Positions 1-11,990 of a stretch of DNA of 64,000 bases are shown piece by piece. The translations under genes were made by a program, and so were the position numbers. The DNA is from Mixophyes australis (taxonomy: Eukaryota > Chordata > Amphibia > Anura > Limnodynastidae). Every line of letters begins with the position of its first letter. Position 1 is the stretch's first letter. Under the pieces are notes generated by a model. That model had not been told where the DNA came from. It saw only the letters and a program-made list of their open reading frames with translations, and searched no databases. The stretch spans positions 42,629,835-42,693,834 of the forward strand of contig JAVHZZ010000003.1 of the NCBI GenBank assembly GCA_036250195.1. The letters run 5' to 3'.

Positions 1-1514
1 CATCAACTTCAAAAACTAACCGCTCACTTGCTGCCATTGTAACAGGATAATCAGTGTTAATTCACTTCACTTTTCAGTGATTTCAATGTTCTGGCTGATT
101 AGTGTATTTACATTTTGTGTGTATTCACACAATGATTCCTAGACTGATAGGCCTGTCAAAATCTTAAAAACTTCAACACATCTCTGGCAGCAAAACAGTT
201 AAATGGACTGAGATTGTTTTGCAGATTAGTTGAGTCCTTGGTAATATTTGTACATAATCCAAAACCATCCTAACCGGTTTACTAATCTCTAGTTCAGACA
301 TTGGCAATGGTGACTGTTTAAACATAGTAGCATTTGTCTGATATACGAATTAAAGAAAAACATTCCACTAAATGCTATAATCATGGTTATTGCTATATAC
401 ATATATATGTACTTACAGGAGAACTATAGTCCAAATGCCACCAAACAAAGCCACTTCTAAGGTAGCGGCCCTTCCCCCGGTACACCTTATCTTACCTTTT
501 CATCACTGGTGATAAATCCTCAACCACCAACATTTTCTGAGCTTCAAAGGTGCTGGGATACTGGAGCCACTGTTCAACATTAAAACGTGGTCAATGGTAA
601 AGGAATCACCACAGCACCTGCCAAATCAGGTGCAGCTTTCAGTGAAGCCTCCATGTTGACAACCCTTTGAGTCTTACCTGATTGGTTCAGTTCTTCAGCT
701 TATGTTAGGCTCAGAAAAGAAGATGGGTTAGGTAAGAGAAGGGCTTGTTGGGAAGGGGAGGGGAGAACAGCATAGAAATGCCTATCACTTTAAAAGAGAA
801 CTCATTGCCCGATCACAGCAGAGGAAGCCATTGTGTGGGTTGAACATTCATGAGAAGGCAGCCTATCAATTCACTCGAATCAGTGATGTCATCACTTGTT
901 ACTGACCGGCCAGGTTTCTCATCCTTTCTGTATCACGTACACCCTTGTGATGGTAAATATTTGTCAAGCACCCCCTCTTGTGTGAATATGTTGAAAGAAT
1001 ATTAATCCTCCTTTGATTTGGATATGCTTTATTCAATGCAATATATTAAATTATGTGTTTTAGCTTAATTTAACAGGTGGTAGTGCCCCCTGAATCTGTC
1101 TAAGGTAATCCTGGAGGTACATGTATTGATTTTTAGTGGACTGGGCAACTGCAGTCCCCAGTATTGACCAAGCCGCCACCTGCATCATCTGCCTGGATAT
1201 CTGCAATTTGATTGGATTAGGGCGTAAATGCGGGGAGTGCATCTATCTCGTGACTAACAGGTAATGTTCGAAATCTAGATCTTTTAATTCTATTTTGTAT
1301 ATTTAGAGTCTCATGTAGATTTGGCTGCACTCTCCGTCTAAAACTAAACAGAGCATAAACTGCGTCTGGAAAAAAATACATCTTACATGGCTATGTGGAG
1401 GTGAACACATCTCAACTGATCGTCATCATCATCAGTTCATTACTAATGTTTTTGTACTCCTTTCAGTGGCTCAGTTTCATCCTGCGCTGAATATATCCCA
1501 GTAGCTGTGATGAG
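1..1514. other. Intergenic DNA, no gene recognised
   Basis: AT-rich sequence without a convincing coding region. The only open frames are short (about 60 codons) and show no recognisable domain. It may hold old degraded repeats, but I cannot assign them. Confidence 0.5.
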
Positions 1515-1519
1515 AGTTG

Positions 1520-1817
1520 CAGTGGCGCACGCAGGGGGGGGTTTCTGAGTCTCTAGTAACCCCCACTGCGCTAACTAAGTGGCCACTGTCCTATACAGCA
1601 GCCACGGCGCTGTCAAAGAAGCGTCCGCGGCGGTGCTGTATTGTATACAGCACCGCCGCAGACGCTTCTTAGACAGCGCCGTGGCTGCTGTATAGGACAG
1701 CGCTGGCGAAACGGAGCTGCGCATGCGCAGCAGCTCTCGCTCGTGTTTTTTTTGGGTTTTTTTTTTCGGTCGGCGGGGAGAAACCCCCCCCCCCCGACAA
1801 TCCTCCGTGCGCCCCTG
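1520..1817. mobile_element. 298-bp foldback MITE with giant hairpin
   Basis: The left end CAGTGGCGCACGCAGGG and the right end, read in reverse, CAGGGGCGCACGGAGG form imperfect terminal inverted repeats. A 5-bp direct repeat AGTTG flanks the element (1515-1519 and 1818-1822). The interior (about 1584-1706) is a near-perfect palindrome with arms of roughly 58 bases meeting at about 1643. The element has no coding capacity and must have moved with a transposase supplied in trans. The superfamily is uncertain: the CAGTGGCG-type ends resemble some hAT MITEs, but a 5-bp duplication is not typical of hAT (8 bp). Confidence 0.8.
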
Positions 1818-1945
1818 AGTTGTAGCGTTATTTGTTTACTGTATTGTACTGTTATACCATGTACTGTCTTGTTGTTTGCACTCAGTACGACGCTGCTGAC
1901 CTCATGTATCGGCCTATAAATAAAGGTTAACAATACTAATAACTT
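1818..1945 (+). mobile_element. L2-type LINE 3' tail remnant
   Basis: It ends in CCTATAAATAAAG followed by an AT-rich tail. The same form closes the better preserved L2 copies at about 26.2 and 48.8 kb. The foldback MITE sits immediately upstream and may have inserted into this older LINE piece. Confidence 0.4.
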
Positions 1946-3355
1946 ATACCAGTGGTTGAGCACCACAAGTTTTCCGTCTCCTACCAGGCATATGTGCGTT
2001 TAAGTCTAGATAAGTCGCATTTGTGCTAATGCACCCATAATGTATTTTTGCTATGTTTAAATGCCCCATCCTTTCCCTGTCCCACCTCTTCAATCACAAT
2101 GGGCCACAAGTGGTTGTAAGCGCACAATGTGAGTTGATCTTCATAGGACTGTAACTTGTGTTTTGTGCACATGTGTATTATAAGTACTTTGCGTCAAACT
2201 CTTCACGGGCTCCTTAAGTCCTTAAGAAATTAATGATGGACTTACCATTAAAGCAAATATGCCAATCTTATCCAATATTATCTGTGTAATGGCAATATTA
2301 CCCATATTTTAACTATATAGCTGCACAGACGGTCTAGTCATGAAGCATTCAAAGAATAATTACCTAATATTTAAGGTTGATAAATAGCAGAATTATATGA
2401 TCGTGCCAATGTTGCTTTGTCTGTCCATAAAGGAGTAGGATCATCCAAACGTGATAATTAAAGATATAAGGTGTATATTTAAATATATATAATTTTGAAA
2501 TGTACTGAGCATAAAATACATCATTTGTATTAGATGTATGACTTATTGCCATTACTAACGGGGTACAGTATCTTCTGTTAGTCTATAGATGTCTCTGTTG
2601 CAATTGTTGCCCATGGAGAGTAGGAGTGGATGGCTAAAACGTTATATTGACAAACACTTACAAATTAAATCAACATTTTACTAACGTTTTGTTTACTTTG
2701 AATGACGCATGAACATAGCATAGGTACTATTCTTGATTAAACCAGTAGGCATAGTTATACAAACTATGTGTTTCACAACAAATAAACAACCCCTTTAATT
2801 TCCGGTGAAGCAATAATATCACTCTTTCCCTCCATATTTAGAAATGTGAATATGCAAAGTAGACAGTTTCTCTGTAACAGTTAATTATGCCTTTGTAAAT
2901 AAACACAGGGGACTTGATACTTTAAGGAAAGCAAAGCAAAAAAAATGAGTAACTTTGCACCTCGACAAAACCATGTTGCATTGGATGGGGGTGTAAATTT
3001 AAAAAGTGATGGCAGATTTATAGTTGGGGTAGGGCATGTCCTAGATCAACTTTACATTTCAATGTACAAATAAAGCTATCGGGTATTTGTGTGCTACATG
3101 AAAAAACAGACAGTATTTAACTTATGTACAAAATAATAAACTAATTTGTACCCCTTGCATTGTAACATGATTTTGTCCAGGAGCAAACTTACTCACTTTT
3201 TTGCCTCACTTTCCTTAATGAGTCAGGCCCATTGTGTTAATTCCCCCTGGTTTACAGGGCATCACGTGCTATATTAATGGGAATTTTAATTGCTCCTTAT
3301 TTTGGTTCTTGTGCTTAAACCATGTTTGTGACTTCTACCCCCCCTTAGCAGCACG
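1946..3355. other. Intergenic DNA, nothing recognised
   Basis: AT-rich non-coding sequence without clear repeats or ORFs of note. Confidence 0.5.
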
Positions 3356-3510
3356 CATTAGATTGTAAGCTCTAGAGAGCAGGATCCTCTCACTGGTAAT
3401 TTAATAGCATGTGCCTGTATTGTTATCATGGTATATTCGATTGCCCTCCGGTTTGCAGGGGCTACAGTGTATGTTAGCGCTACACAACTAAACGATAATA
3501 AACATAATAG
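3356..3510 (+). mobile_element. Decayed L2/SINE 3' tail
   Basis: AGATTGTAAGCTCTAGAGAGC followed downstream by a TTAGCGCTACACAACTAAA-like block matches in order the 3' end of L2-type copies (AGATTGTAAGCTTGCGAGCA ... GGCGCTATATAAATAA). It is diverged and 5' truncated. Confidence 0.5.
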
Positions 3511-4665
3511 GGGTCTTCCACCTGTGCTCCAGTTTGTCGACATTTGGCAGACAAACAACGTTATGCTGATCCTATTACAAGCCAAGACTGTAGCAATTAT
3601 TTTGCATTTTATTTCATAGATGATTATTTGAAAAAACAGCAATATATTCAAGTATATTTTTTTAAATATGTGCCTGACAAATAGTATATTAAATTACCTA
3701 TGATTGCATGTAATTATCCCCAGCTTTGTGTAACCCTGCTCAAGCTGCCATGTCTAATATGACAAGTGCTATATAAACCGTCAGCTAGCAAGAAATATGT
3801 TACTTTCACTCACAATAATGAATAATATGAGTGGAAGTCTAAATGAGTGTTTGTGCTATTATGCATTGCTTGAGTGCAATAAAGTGAGCCCAAGAGATAT
3901 CAGGTTTTGTAAAAACTCGCTTGGCTTTACATTTGCAAATACCAGGTGTATAGCAACTCGGGAAAATGCAGAAATATTTTGTGTTGATCACAAAAAAATA
4001 CTCTTCATATAAATTGATATTAGATTTATTTTATGTGCAATAGTGCAAGTAATAGATGTATATTGATCCAAGAACTACCTTTCTTACAGTGATATTTGTA
4101 TAATAACATTTGTCATTTACCATCCTCTCTAAAGAATTACAGACAGTTTGCATGTTTGCATCATAGGAGTAGCCATAATAATTACATATGGCTACTCCAT
4201 ATAGTCAATGTTTTGTGGATCTCTATGGAGATTGGTCAAGTCATTATTTGAGCTGTTTCAGTAAAAAGGGGAACTACGAGGTCCTTTGTGGTACAAACTT
4301 ACCTTAAAAAAAAAGTTAAATCATTCACACTACCCCTTGGCACACACAAATGATTTATTTTCAACCACAATTTCCTGAACACTTGCAATTTAAAAGGAAA
4401 GTTTAAAATAAAGGTAAACAAAATAATTGCTGCTGATCAGTGATAATGTTGTACCTACAGATGTGATCAGCAAGTGCTTCCTCCAAGAGTTACTGTGAGG
4501 AGCTCTGCTACAGCAGAATGCCAATGAGTGAGGGAATGCTGAGGTCATTTTTTAGTATATTAATGTGTGGTAGATGTTAGCTATGGTGCTGCAGATGACA
4601 GGAAAACATAGTTCCAAGTATTCTAGATTAAAGGTTCCAAAGAGAATCAACTCTGAAAAATAACA
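3511..4665. other. Intergenic DNA, nothing recognised
   Basis: AT-rich sequence. The open frames (at most 71 codons) show no recognisable family. Confidence 0.5.
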
Positions 4666-4671
4666 ATTAAA

Positions 4672-7600
4672 AGAGAGAGAGGTGAGAAAGGGAAGAGATG
4701 GGGGGGAGAGACAGGTGAGAAAGAGAAGAGATGGGGGGAGAGAGAGGTGAGAAAGAGAAGAGATGGGGGGAGAGAGAGGTGAGAAAGAGAAGAGATGGGG
4801 GGAGAGAGGTGAGAAAGAGAAGAGATGGGGGGAGAGAGAGGTGAGAAAGAGAAGAGATGGGGGGAGAGAGAGGTGAGAAAGAGAAGAGATGGGGTGAGAG
4901 TAGGTGAGAAAGAGTAGAGATGGGGGGAGAGAGAGATGAGAAAGAGAAGAGATGGGGTGAGACAGAGGTGAGAAAGAGAAGAGATGGGGAGAGAGAGGTG
5001 AGAAAGAGAAGAGTTGGGGGGGAGAGACAGGTGAGAAAGAGAAGAGATGGGGGGAGAGAGAGGTGAGAAAGAGAAGAGATGGGGGGGGGAGAGAGGTGAG
5101 AAAGAGAAGAGATGGGGGGAGAGAGAGGTGAGAAAGAGAAGAGATGGGGGAGAGAGGTGAGAAAGAGAAGAGATGGGGGAGAGAGAGGTGAGAAAGAGAA
5201 GAGATGGGGTGAGACAGAGGTGAGAAAGAGAAGAGATGGGGGAGAGAGAGGTGAGAAAGAGAAGAGATGGGGGGAGAGGTGAGAAAGAGAAGAGATGGGG
5301 GGGGAGAGAGATGAGAAAGAGAAGAGTTGGGTGGGAGAGGTGAGAAAGAGAAGAGATGGGGGGAGAGGTGAGAAAGAGAAGAGATGTGGGGGAGAGAGAG
5401 GTGAGAAAGAGAAGAGTTGGGTGGGAGAGGTGAGAAAGAGAAGAGATGGGGGAGAGGTGAGAAAGAGAAGAGATGGGGGGGGAGAGAGGTGAGAAAGAGA
5501 AGAGATGGGGGGAGAGAGAGGTGAGAAAGAGAAGAGATGGGGGAGAGAGAGGTGAGAAAGAGAAGAGTTGGGGGAGAGAGACTGGTGAGAAAGAGAAGAG
5601 ATGGGGGGAGAGAAAGGTGAGAAAGAGAAGAGATGGGGGGAGAGAGGTGAGAAAGAGAAGAGATGGGGGAGAGAGAGGTGAGAAAGAGAAGAGATGGGGG
5701 AGAGAGAGGTGAGAAAGAGAAGAGATGGGGTGAGAGTAGGTGAGAAAGAGAAGAGATGGGGAGAGAGAGGTGAGAAAGAGAAGAGATGGGGTGAGACAGA
5801 GGTGAGAAAGAGAAGAGATGGGAGAGAGAGAGGTGAGAAAGAGAAGAGTTGGGGGGGAGAGACAGGTGAGAAAGAGAAGAGATGGGGGGAGAGAGAGGTG
5901 AGAAAGAGAAGAGATGGGGGGGAGAGAGAGGAGAAAGAGAAGAGTTGGGTGGGAGAGGTGAGAAAGAGAAGAGATGGGGGGGAGAGGTGAGAAAGAGAAG
6001 AGATGGGGGGGAGAGAGGTGAGAAAGAGAAGAGATGTGGGGGAGAGAGAGGTGAGAAAGAGAAGAGTTGGGTGGGAGAGGTGAGAAAGAGAAGAGATGGG
6101 GGAGAGGTGAGAAAGAGAAGAGATGGGGGGGAGAGAGGTGAGAAAGAGAAGAGATGTGGGGGAGAGAGAGGTGAGAAAGAAAAGAGTTTGGGGGGGAGAG
6201 ATGAGAAAGAGAAGAGATGGGGGGAGAGGTGAGAAAGAGAAGAGATGGGGGAGAGGTGAGAAAGAGAAGAGATGGGGGAGAGGTGAGAAAGAGAAGAGAT
6301 GGGGGGGGAGAGAGGTGAGAAAGAGAAGAGATGGGGGGAGAGAGAGGTGAGAAAGAGAAGAGATGGGGGAGAGAGAGGTGAGAAAGAGAAGAGTTGGGGG
6401 AGAGAGACTGGTGAGAAAGAGAAGAGATGGGGGGAGAGAAGGTGAGAAAGAGAAGAGATGGGGGGAGAGAGGTGAGAAAGAGAAGAGATGGGGGAGAGAG
6501 AGGTGAGAAAGAGAAGAGTTGGGGGGGGAGAGACAGGTGAGAAAGAGAAGAGATGGGGGGAGAGAGAGGTGAGAAAGAGAAGAGATGGGGGGAGAGAGGT
6601 GAGAAAGAGAAGAGATGGGGGGAGAGAGAGATGAGAAAGAGAAGAGATGGGGGAGAGAGAGGTGAGAAAGAGAAGAGATGGGGTGAGAGTAGGTGAGAAA
6701 GAGAAGAGATGGGGAGAGAGAGGTGAGAAAGAGAAGAGATGGGGTGAGACAGAGGTGAGAAAGAGAAGAGATGGGAGAGAGAGAGGTGAGAAAGAGAAGA
6801 GTTGGGGGGGAGAGACAGGTGAGAAAGAGAAGAGATGGGGGGAGAGAGAGGTGAGAAAGAGAAGAGATGGGGGGGGAGAGAGAGGAGAAAGAGAAGAGTT
6901 GGGTGGGAGAGGTGAGAAAGAGAAGAGATGGGGGGGAGAGGTGAGAAAGAGAAGAGATGGGGGGGAGAGAGGTGAGAAAGAGAAGAGATGTGGGGGAGAG
7001 AGAGGTGAGAAGAGAAGAGTTGGGTGGGAGAGGTGAGAAAGAGAAGAGATGGGGGAGAGGTGAGAAAGAGAAGAGATGGGGGGGAGAGAGGTGAGAAAGA
7101 GAAGAGATGTGGGGGAGAGAGAGGTGAGAAAGAAAAGAGTTTGGGGGGGAGAGATGAGAAAGAGAAGAGATGGGGGGAGAGGTGAGAAAGAGAAGAGATG
7201 GGGGGGAGAGAGGTGAGAAAGAGAAGAGATGTGGGGGAGAGAGAGGTGAGAAAGAGAAGAGTTGGGGGGGAGAGGTGAGAAAGAGAAGAGATGGGGAGAG
7301 AGGTGAGAAAGAGAAGAGTTGGGGGGGGGAGGTGAGAAAGAGAAGAGTTGGGGGGGAGAGGTGAGAAAAAGAAGAGATGGGGTGAGACAGAGGTGAGAAA
7401 GAGAAGAGATGGGGGGAGAGAGAGGTGAGAAAGAGAAGAGTTGGGGTGGAGAGAGAGGTGAGAAAGAGAAGAGATGGGGGGGAGAGGTGAGAAAGAGAAG
7501 AGATGTGGGGGAGAGAGGTGAGAAAGAGAAGAGTTGGGGGGAGAGTTGAGAAAGAGAAGAGATGGGGGGAGAGGTGAGAAAGAGAAGAGATGTGGGGGAG

Positions 7601-8215
7601 AGAGGTGAGAAAGAGAAGAGATGTGGGGGAGAGAGAGGTGAGAAAGAGAAGAGTTGGGGGGGAGAGGTGAGAAAGAGAAGAGATGGGGGAGAGACTGGTG
7701 AGAAAGAGAAGAGATGGGGGGGAGAGGTGAGAAAGAGAAGAGATGGGGGGGTGAAAGAGAAGAGATGGGGGGAGAGGTGAGAAAGAGAAGAGATGGGGGT
7801 GAAAGAGAAGAGATGGGGGGGGGAGAGAGAGGTGAGAAAGAGAAGAGATGTGGGGGAGAGGGAGGTGAGAAAGATAAGAGATGGGGGGAGAGGTGAGAAA
7901 GAGAAGAGATGGAGGGGGTGAAAGAGAAGAGATGGGGGGAGAGAGGTGAGAAAGAGAAGAGATGTCAGGGAGAGAGAGGTGAGAAAGATAAGAGATGGGG
8001 GGGGAGAGAGGTGAGGGAGGGAGAGTAAAAAGGGGAGAGGGAGAGAGAGGGAGAGAGGGAAAAAATGAGAAACAGAGGAGATAGAGGTTGAAAAATGAGA
8101 AAGAAAAGAATGAGACTGAGGGAGGGAGGGAGAGAGAGAGAGGAGAGCTGAGAAAGAGAGAGAGTGTGGGAGGGAGAGATAGAGAGAGAGAGACAGAGAG
8201 AGAGAAAGATATTTT
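4672..8215 (+). repeat. 3.5-kb purine-strand minisatellite, unit about 32 bp
   Basis: Roughly 100 tandem copies of a unit built from GGTGAGAAAGAGAAGAGATG plus a variable run of G and GA. The + strand is almost pure purine; rare pyrimidines fall at fixed positions (the T of GTGAG and GATG). Unit length varies through G-run and GA-run changes. Blocks of several units recur: about 5694-6232 and about 6647-7150 carry the same variant order, which indicates higher-order duplication. The minus strand stays open for 1201 codons because CT-rich DNA lacks stop codons. The resulting Ser/Leu/Pro/His repeat is not a credible protein. Confidence 0.95.
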
Positions 8216-9212
8216 GTAATTATAAAAATAATGAGTCAGTAGAACATACCTGTCCCTAAAATTTTTATACAATGATCCGTAAAAAAAAGCAAAAAAACAT
8301 TTACATCCCGATTGTACTACATAACTGTACTAGCTAGAAATCAGGAGCCTGCTGTATCTAATAGTAAAACAACGATCTCTCAGGTGATAAGCCAAGTACC
8401 CAGTCCTGCACTTTGCTGTCTCTACGGACTCACTACATATATTCCGAGTCTTTACTACTTCGGGAAAGTCTTCCTATACAATCTGGATGGGTTGAGGAGA
8501 GAGGAATAGAAGGACCGGTTGGAGCGGTGCAAAAATAGAGTTTTTGTTTTTGTTTTTTTCCATCGCGATAAACTATAAACTTCATCACGATACACAGCAC
8601 AATAATATATTGCACGGAAATGTTAACAACGTATAAAATGTAATTTAATATAATTAAAAAACTACACTTGTCCGTATTAATTAGACGATTACATACTATT
8701 TTCCTAGGTAAATTGTGACTGTTATGGTAACTTGTAGGCTGTTTTTTAATGAAAAACATGGTAATAGTTAAAGAGATATATAGAGTTATAGAGGAAGCTG
8801 TGTAAATATTCTCTACATCTGCACCTGGTTTGGATCAAAAAGCAAACTCGTTGCCTTAACCCATTTTACAATTAGAAATTATGAACTTTTTATAAGTTCT
8901 GCGCAGGAACTAAAATCTCCGGTACAGGTCCTAATACCAAATAGATGAGGTCATGTGGGATAAAGTGACCTCAGTCCCTGCACCGTATGGCAGGGTGTTC
9001 TGAGAAACACTATTATATGCCCTAAATAACCAATCCGTGAATCTCGGAAATATTATAACTGAGTTTAAATGAAGCAATTATAACATAATGCAGATACGGT
9101 TCTATATACAACTACTGGCTAAAATATAACCGGTATTAAGTGCAAAAAGAGACACACGGACCATTAACTAGAGAGGAGGATTTTTCTGCCTAGTTACATA
9201 TATTACTTAAAA
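8216..9212. other. Intergenic DNA, nothing recognised
   Basis: AT-rich single-copy-looking DNA without convincing coding potential. Confidence 0.5.
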
Positions 9213-9268
<56 letters not shown>

Positions 9269-9290
9269 TACACAGACACACACAGAGACA
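9213..9290. repeat. TA microsatellite grading into CA
   Basis: An uninterrupted TA run to about 9260 is followed by CACACA/CACAGA dinucleotides. Confidence 0.95.
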
Positions 9291-9744
9291 TTATAAACCA
9301 CCTACAATATGTCATTTTTCTTCAGTGATTTACATTTTTGCAAATAAAATCGATTATCCTATGTTACTGCAAAAGAAAAAATTACTACGTGCTAAAGTTA
9401 ATTATTCACATTTGTATTAAGCAGCTATGTCGCATTAAAGTACGTGAAATTACGTATTTGCAGTAGTATATTTTAACTTCAAAATGTATCATGTTACGAA
9501 ATGTTGTGTGAATTTTTGAAGTGTAAATTGATTAATTCCTAATTTACGAATGCAGCTTTTCTTGTTAAGATTCCGCGTTGACGCTTGTTTAAATTACCAA
9601 AAACAATTGCCAGATATTACTTACAGTATTGTTTAGTTTTAAAGCGTTCAGATTAATTCAGATTAATTGACAGAAACAAAACAAGTTCTAAATCCATGTT
9701 ACAATAAAAACACACAAAACAAAGGATACGTATCAATGTATATA

Positions 9745-9748
<4 letters not shown>

Positions 9749-9813
<65 letters not shown>

Positions 9814-9815
9814 TA
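9749..9815. repeat. TA microsatellite with CA tail
   Basis: A TA run of about 50 bases is followed by CACACACACACAT. It gives a spurious Tyr-Ile open frame on the minus strand. Confidence 0.95.
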
Positions 9816-10905
9816 TACAGTGTCTTTATTTTATTAAATAAGACAAAGCTACAACCAAAACACAATATACTGACGATCCCTTCTGTGCCAACATTACTTG
9901 TCTTTCCTAAGAAGATAACTTAGTTTGTTTTTGTTTGATCCTTTCATGGATTAACATAACTCCAATGCGTTAAGACGTTAAAAGAAACTAATAAAATAAT
10001 ACTGACCTTGTGAGCTTCAATGAAAAAACTAGTGATACACTTAGCAGAAATGAAAGGTAGTCACATATATAATGATATTGGATCTCAGGAACACAAGGAA
10101 AGACAATTGAGTTACACCTTAATTCACAACGCAGCGTCCAGTAGGTGGCGCGTTATATTCATGATTGTAACATTAATGTGATTTTTTTTTTTCGCACAGC
10201 GCTTCAATGTAAACCAAATACCCCTGAAACAATTACCAATATTTTTTTTTTCTGTTACCAGTTTAAAAATGCACCGGGATAGCTATTCAATCCCATTTTA
10301 AAAACCTATTTGGGTTCATATATTTTGGCCACTTTAGATGTACAGTTTAAAAGGAAGTATTGTAATTTTCAATCCATGTTTTAATAAAATTAGTGTTGTC
10401 CATTTTCTGACATCCTCCCCAAGCTGCTATTGTTTAACAAGGTGATATCAATTAGCAACCATTACCTGATAGCTGACGGATATAGAGTTAATGCAAAATG
10501 ACAATAAAATTGTTTTGATCTATTGCTAACACCATGGCAGACTGGTCTGGGATACACATCCACACGAGTGTCTAATTGTGTCTTCAGACAAGATAGTACT
10601 AGTGACACAGCTATTGTCCCGCTGTCAGTCATAGCAGAGTTCTGTCTGTTCAATGCAGTGACACCTGTATTTGTATTGTACACCCACTGAATAAACAGCA
10701 CTGTATTAGGAAGACAAGCAGGCAGTGGAACCTGTGTGACAATATTCAAATCTGACTCAACATCGTGTTCCTGAGAATGTGTTTCCACATTGCACATAAA
10801 ACTCTTTGTCTTTCTTACAGCCATACCCAACTCACTTCCACCCAAAATATCTATATATTCACATACATGTCCTTTTTTTCTTTTTTATCAGATGGAACTT
10901 ATATC
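9816..10905. other. Intergenic DNA, nothing recognised
   Basis: Non-coding AT-rich DNA. A 127-codon minus-strand open frame at 10462-10845 has no recognisable domain, and I regard it as chance. Confidence 0.45.
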
Positions 10906-11027
10906 TCACCTCTCTGTCTGTTTTACCCAGTTTGTTTATTAGTTTACTGTGTTTGTCCCCAATTGTAAAGCGCTACAGAATATGCTGGCGCTACATATAT
11001 AAAAAAAATGATGATGATGATGGTAAT
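10906..11027 (+). mobile_element. L2-type LINE 3' tail
   Basis: CACCTCTCTGTCTG, then CCCAATTGTAAAGCGCTACA and GCTGGCGCTA, and a final ATGATGATGATGG run match the 3' end of the L2 copy ending near 50480. It is 5' truncated, as is usual for LINEs. The ATG microsatellite tail runs directly into the GA-rich array. Confidence 0.75.
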
Positions 11028-11990
11028 GAAGGAGAAAAGAGGTAGTGAGGACAGGAAGAGAGTGACTGAGAAAGAGGGGTACAGAGAGAGGAGGAGAGAG
11101 AGACAGAGGAAAGGAGGGAGAGAGTGACTGAGAAAGAGGGGTGCAGAGAGAGGAGGGGAGAGTGACTGAGAAAGAGGGGTGCAGAGAGAGGATGGGAGAG
11201 AGACAGAGAGGAGAGAGAGAGTGACTGAGAAAGAGGAGTGCAGAGAGAGAAACAGAGAGGAGAGGAGGGAGAAAGAGGGGTGCAGAGAGAGAGGAGGAGA
11301 GAGAGACAGAGAGGAGAGAGAGAGTGACTGAGAAAGAGGAGTGCAGAGAGACAGGAGGAGAGAGAGACAGAGAGGAGAGAGAGAGTGACTGAGTAAGAGG
11401 GGTGCAGAGAAAGAGGAGGAGAGAGAGACAGAGAGGAGAGGAGAGAGAAAGAGGGGTGCAGAGAGAGAGGAGGAGAGAGAGAGACAGAGAGGAGAGAGAA
11501 AGAGGGGTGCAGAGAGAGGAGAGATAGGGGGAGAAAGTGGAGAGTGTGAGTTATATGACAAAGAGATGAGAGAGAAAAGAGAGGATACAGAAAAGGGAGA
11601 GGTACAGAGGCAGCGGAAGAAAGAGAGAGGGAGGAATGAAAAATAGGGTATAAAGAAAGAGAGGAAAGATAGGGATGAAGAGAAAGAGAGGGAGAGAGAG
11701 AGAGTGATAGAAAGAGTGCGAGAGAATGTGAAGGAATGAGGAAAAGAGTGTAGAGGCAAAAAAAAGAGTTGCAGAGAAATGAGAGGTGCAGAAAAAGAGT
11801 GAGTGAGGGAGGAAAGAGAAAGAGAGAGATAAGTAAAGGAGAAAAGTATTGATTGGAAATAGAGGAGGGAGGGAAAGGTGAATTAGGAAAAGGGGATGAA
11901 GAAAATGTTCAGAGAGAAGTAGATGATGAGAGAGAGCAAAGGGGGACAGAGAGAATGATAGAAAACAGAAAAATGGTAATTATATAGAAA
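11028..11990 (+). repeat. GA-rich purine array
   Basis: The purine-dominated + strand carries recurring blocks such as GTGACTGAGAAAGAGGGGTG and CAGAGAGAGGAGGAGAG at periods of roughly 40-75 bases. The order decays to simple GA-rich DNA after 11550. The 271-codon Ser/Leu/Pro-rich frame on the minus strand is an artefact of CT-rich DNA. Confidence 0.85.

Noticed and set aside
4667..8272. 1201-codon minus-strand open frame
   Set aside because: A Ser/Leu/Pro/His repeat generated by a CT-rich minisatellite that lacks stop codons; indels between units change the frame freely and there is no domain.
10462..10845. 127-codon minus-strand frame as a gene
   Set aside because: No recognisable domain, no splice or promoter context, AT-rich flank.
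10944..11759. 271-codon minus-strand open frame
   Set aside because: By-product of GA-rich simple sequence on the + strand; begins in an L2 tail.
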